From: Bacteroidota bacterium
Lineage (GTDB): Bacteria; Bacteroidota; Bacteroidia; Chitinophagales; Chitinophagaceae
Direction of reading: 5' to 3'
Length of the DNA: 64,000 nucleotides
Assembly (NCBI GenBank): GCA_018267965.1
Contig: JAFDXK010000001.1
Location: 496,001-560,000 of the forward strand
Below are positions 61,445 through 64,000 of the stretch, in pieces. Each line of letters starts with the position of its first letter. Within the stretch, counting starts at the first letter, position 1. A program made the position numbers and the translations under genes. The notes beneath the pieces are model-generated. The model saw nothing but the letters and a program-made list of their open reading frames with translations, did not search any database and had not been told where the DNA came from.

Positions 61445-62494
61445 ATGAAGTTGTCGCAATTTAAATTCGACCTGCCCCTCAATCTTATAGCCCAGCACCC
61501 AGCTAAAACAAGGGAAGAAAGCCGATTGATGGTTATTCGTCGCGACACAGGCAAGATTGAACATAAAACCTTCAAGGATATCATCAATTACTTTGATGAT
61601 AAAGACGTGATGGTTGTAAACAATACCAAAGTATTTCCTGCACGCCTTTACGGACGTAAAGAAAAGACCGGAGCTAAGATAGAAGTGTTTTTGCTGCGCG
61701 AATTGAACAAGCCCAATCGCCTGTGGGATGTAATAGTTGACCCGGCCCGTAAAATACGCGTTGGTAACAAACTGTATTTTGGTGATAATGATGAACTGGT
61801 AGCAGAAGTAATAGATAACACTACTTCGCGTGGCCGTACCATCCGTTTCCTGTTTGATGGCAATGAAGAAGCATTTAAGAAAATACTGGAAACTTTAGGT
61901 GAAACACCGCTTCCTAAATACATTAAACGTAAACCTGAAGAAGAAGATAAAGAGCGCTACCAAACCGTATATGCTAAGTATGAAGGCGCTGTTGCGGCTC
62001 CAACTGCCGGTTTGCACTTTAGTAAAGAACTCATCAAGCGTCTTGAAATTAAAGGTGTAAAATTTGCTGAAGCAACTTTGCATACAGGCTTAGGAACTTT
62101 CCGCCCGATAGAAGTGGAAGACCTGTCTAAGCATAAAATGGACGCTGAGTATTTCCGTGTTGATGATTTTGCTACGAAAATTGTAAATAAAGCGAAGCTG
62201 GAAAACAGGAAGATATGCTCTATTGGTACTACTACCATGCGTGCATTAGAAAGCTCTGTAACGGCTCAAGGTTTACTGAAAGCAGAAGAGGGTTGGACAA
62301 ACCTGTTCATTCACCCGCCTTATGATTTCTCTATTGCCAATTCATTGGTTACAAACTTCCACCTGCCTAAAACAAGCCTGTTGATCATGGTTTGTGCTTT
62401 TGCGGGCTACGATTTGACCATGGAAGCCTACCAAACAGCAATAAAAGAAAAATACCGCTTCTTCAGCTATGGAGATGCAATGATAGTATTATAA
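61445..62494 (+). CDS. queA: S-adenosylmethionine:tRNA ribosyltransferase-isomerase
   Basis: QueA makes epoxyqueuosine at tRNA position 34, using the ribosyl group of SAM. The 349-residue protein starts [20 protein letters not shown]. It has the family motifs [16 protein letters not shown], the substrate-binding loop [33 protein letters not shown], and the conserved C-terminal [19 protein letters not shown] and [13 protein letters not shown]. Length is standard. No other queuosine gene is adjacent. Confidence 0.97.
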   Translation: MKLSQFKFDLPLNLIAQHPAKTREESRLMVIRRDTGKIEHKTFKDIINYFDDKDVMVVNNTKVFPARLYGRKEKTGAKIEVFLLRELNKPNRLWDVIVDPARKIRVGNKLYFGDNDELVAEVIDNTTSRGRTIRFLFDGNEEAFKKILETLGETPLPKYIKRKPEEEDKERYQTVYAKYEGAVAAPTAGLHFSKELIKRLEIKGVKFAEATLHTGLGTFRPIEVEDLSKHKMDAEYFRVDDFATKIVNKAKLENRKICSIGTTTMRALESSVTAQGLLKAEEGWTNLFIHPPYDFSIANSLVTNFHLPKTSLLIMVCAFAGYDLTMEAYQTAIKEKYRFFSYGDAMIVL

Positions 62495-62520
62495 TATCCA
62501 CAGGATTATAACGTTTTATC

Positions 62521-62557
62521 TACAGCGCGCGTTTTGTAATGTGCGCTGTAGTATTTT
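62521..62557 (+). terminator. Terminator of queA
   Basis: A 10-bp stem, TACAGCGCGC / GTGCGCTGTA, with one G-T wobble and a 10-base loop, followed by GTATTTTTG. It rules out the GTG at 62541 as a likely start for the next gene. Confidence 0.8.
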
Positions 62558-62564
62558 TGAGCAT

Positions 62565-63137
62565 ATGCAGCAAAAGATAAAGGATATCATACAGGCTTCC
62601 ATTGACACTAAAATGAAGGTGCTCAATGACCCCGCTATGATTCAAACTATAGAGCAACTGACCGAAAAGATAGTAGCGGCATTTAAAGCAGGAAATAAAG
62701 TATTGTTTTGCGGTAATGGTGGTAGTGCTGCCGACGCCCAACACCTGGCTGCAGAGTTTAGCGGCAGGTTTTATACTGACAGAAACCCCTTGCCGTCAGA
62801 AGCGCTGCATTGCAATACCTCTTATTTAACGGCCGTAGCAAATGATTATGGTTACGATGTCGTCTATAGTAGAATAATAAAAGGCAGTGGTAAGGCAGGT
62901 GACGTTTTGATAGGGTTGAGTACATCGGGCAATTCTGTTAATATTACAAACGGATTACAGACCGCACGTGAGATTGGTATGATTACTGCAGGATTTACAG
63001 GAGAAGGAGGTGGCAAAATGAAAGCCCTTTGTGATTACCTCATCGATGTTCCCAGTAAGGATACCCCCAGAATACAGGAGTGCCACATCACAATAGGCCA
63101 TATCATCTGCCAACTTGTAGAAGAACAATTATTTTAA
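62565..63137 (+). CDS. gmhA: D-sedoheptulose 7-phosphate isomerase
   Basis: GmhA starts ADP-heptose synthesis by converting sedoheptulose 7-phosphate to D-glycero-D-manno-heptose 7-phosphate. I use ATG 62565 (MQQKIKDIIQAS), because the earlier GTG lies inside the queA terminator. The 190-residue SIS-domain protein has GNGGSAADAQHLAAEFSGRF, NTSYLTAVANDYGYD, GLSTSGNSVNI and a C-terminal His in ECHITIGHIICQLVE. The heptose phosphatase gene follows 12 bases later, forming a short pathway operon. Confidence 0.93.
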   Translation: MQQKIKDIIQASIDTKMKVLNDPAMIQTIEQLTEKIVAAFKAGNKVLFCGNGGSAADAQHLAAEFSGRFYTDRNPLPSEALHCNTSYLTAVANDYGYDVVYSRIIKGSGKAGDVLIGLSTSGNSVNITNGLQTAREIGMITAGFTGEGGGKMKALCDYLIDVPSKDTPRIQECHITIGHIICQLVEEQLF

Positions 63138-63149
63138 ATAGAACTAGCA

Positions 63150-63728
63150 ATGGACGGATTGAGCAAACATGCCCCGATAGACAAAAGCTGGACACTTTTT
63201 TTAGACCGAGACGGGGTAATTAACGATGAAATAGTGGGGTCTTATGTAACTAACTGGGAGGAATTCAAATTTACCGAAGGTTCTCTCAAAGCGTTGAAGC
63301 AACTGAACGAGGTTTTTGGGAATATTGTTGTGGTGACAAACCAGCGTGGGGTAGGGAAAGGTGTTATGAGCAAAGATGCGCTGAAGCTAATTGGTGAAAA
63401 CATGACTGTTGAAATAGCTGCTGCTGGTGGGCGTATTGATAAAATATATGCTTGCACAGCCACAGCTGATAACGACCATAACAGGAAGCCAAACACAGGC
63501 ATGGCTATACAGGCCAAAGAAGATTACCCGCATATTGACTTTAAACGCAGTGTTATGGTGGGTAACAGCCCCAGCGATATGGAGTTTGGCAAAAGATTGG
63601 GTATGTATACGGTGTTCCTAACATCCAAATATGAGCCGTTTGAATTGCCACACGACCTGATTGATGAACAGTATCCTTCATTACTCAGCTGGGCAGAAAG
63701 TATCAAAGTAGCCGAAACGATCGGATAA
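63150..63728 (+). CDS. gmhB: HAD-family heptose-bisphosphate phosphatase (GmhB-like)
   Basis: The 192-residue HAD-IIIA phosphatase that probably removes the 7-phosphate from heptose 1,7-bisphosphate. The nucleophile Asp is in WTLFLDRDGVINDEIVGSYV, the second motif in VVVTNQRGVGKGVM, and the third in RKPNTGMAIQAKEDYP and VMVGNSPSDMEFGKRLGM. The zinc-binding Cys loop typical of enterobacterial GmhB (CxHxnCxC) is absent: the region reads ACTATADNDHNRKP. It is 12 bases from gmhA, which supports the pathway assignment. Confidence 0.85.
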   Translation: MDGLSKHAPIDKSWTLFLDRDGVINDEIVGSYVTNWEEFKFTEGSLKALKQLNEVFGNIVVVTNQRGVGKGVMSKDALKLIGENMTVEIAAAGGRIDKIYACTATADNDHNRKPNTGMAIQAKEDYPHIDFKRSVMVGNSPSDMEFGKRLGMYTVFLTSKYEPFELPHDLIDEQYPSLLSWAESIKVAETIG

Positions 63729-63762
63729 TCATATAGTTATTAATTTTTATAAATATTGATTT

Positions 63763-63786
63763 TGGGCAGTTTTACTGCCCATTTTT
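63763..63786 (+). terminator. Terminator of the heptose operon
   Basis: A stem of 8 bp, TGGGCAGT / ACTGCCCA, with a TTT loop, followed by TTTTTCAT. Confidence 0.88.
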
Positions 63787-63846
63787 CATAAATCAGGGAT
63801 TTATCCACTAATACCCTGAAATAGCTTGATTAACCTATCCATTTTA

Positions 63847-63878
63847 TTTGGATAGAAAAAAAATACCCATTACCTTTG
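63847..63878 (+). promoter_or_regulatory. Complete Bacteroidota promoter of infA
   Basis: TTTG at 63847-63850 and TACCTTTG at 63871-63878, separated by 20 bases. This is the clearest -33/-7 pair in the window. Confidence 0.75.
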
Positions 63879-63893
63879 CAGTCCTTTTAAAAT

Positions 63894-64000
63894 ATGGCTA
63901 AACAGTCTCTGATTAAACAAGACGGAACAATTGTAGAAGCGTTATCCAACGCGATGTTTAGAGTACGTCTTGAAAACGGGCACGAAATTTTGGCCACCAT
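63894..64000 (+). CDS. infA: Translation initiation factor IF-1, 5' part (cut by window end)
   Basis: The first 35 codons read [17 protein letters not shown], then [18 protein letters not shown], which is the canonical start of the S1-like OB-fold IF-1. The gene runs off the end of the window. IF-1 blocks the A site of the 30S subunit during initiation. In many Bacteroidota infA begins a ribosomal operon with rpmJ and the rps genes, which would lie beyond the edge. Confidence 0.96.
   Translation, partial: MAKQSLIKQDGTIVEALSNAMFRVRLENGHEILAT

Noticed and set aside
1-64000. tRNA, rRNA, CRISPR or intact insertion sequence
   Set aside because: I found no cloverleaf-like sequence, ribosomal RNA, regular repeat-spacer array or transposase gene by reading. 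A small tRNA missed by eye cannot be fully excluded; a tRNA scan would settle it.

Overview
This 64 kb window looks like chromosomal DNA of a Bacteroidota bacterium, most likely in or near the Chitinophagaceae. Evidence includes type IX secretion sorting domains of type A and type B, an S46 dipeptidyl peptidase, a short-form prolyl-tRNA synthetase, DUF5522 and DUF6089-like proteins, many SpII lipoproteins, no obvious Shine-Dalgarno sequences, and repeated exact copies of the Bacteroidota -7 promoter element TAnnTTTG just upstream of housekeeping genes. Most of it is ordinary core genome with small operons and many convergent pairs. I saw no rRNA, tRNA, CRISPR array or intact mobile element.

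Layout. 1-8.4 kb: the 3' part of recN, a small secreted protein, a DPP11-like S46 peptidase, a T9SS type B surface protein, an orphan sensor histidine kinase and a lipoprotein. 8.5-15 kb: thrS and infC (without rpmI-rplT), a promoter-terminator unit that may be a small RNA, a secreted protein built of about ten 35-residue repeats, an NlpC/P60 hydrolase and RNase Y. 15-27 kb: an MBL-fold hydrolase, DinB-like protein, PaaK-like ligase, guaB, a serine hydrolase, an AcpH-like/FUSC/TlpA-like minus-strand group, an acyl-CoA carboxylase beta subunit and a UbiA-like membrane protein. 27-33 kb: two paralogous T9SS proteins with a CX4CH motif, trmB-DUF5522-alkyltransferase-like protein, and two convergent L,D-transpeptidase-type proteins. 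33-44.8 kb: a thiolase with a decayed second copy of its 3' end 0.9 kb away, a DUF2202 lipoprotein, an ABC transporter pair, an acyl-CoA ligase, a selD-mnmH selenouridine operon and a large helical protein. 45-52.6 kb: secreted and outer-membrane proteins and proS.

52.6-54.3 kb is the one stretch that looks accessory: an A/T-rich gene for a protein with a HEPN-like RX4H motif, next to a 390-bp intergenic region with two copies of a 33-bp repeat, each made of three CAACA units about 10 bp apart. Directly after it come parE, an unknown beta-rich protein and a Qnr-like pentapeptide-repeat protein, in the place where parC would be expected. 57-64 kb returns to core functions: a PolX-like protein with a degraded polymerase site, cmk, an M20 dipeptidase, queA, two heptose-pathway genes (gmhA, gmhB) and the start of infA.

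Functional themes are translation and tRNA modification (thrS, infC, proS, trmB, queA, mnmH/selD, infA), acyl-CoA metabolism (thiolase, carboxylase beta, two acyl-adenylating ligases), cell-envelope remodelling (NlpC/P60, two L,D-transpeptidases, heptose synthesis) and T9SS export. The most unusual places are the CAACA array/HEPN region, the ghost thiolase, the 11.2 kb putative small RNA and the parE/pentapeptide neighbourhood.
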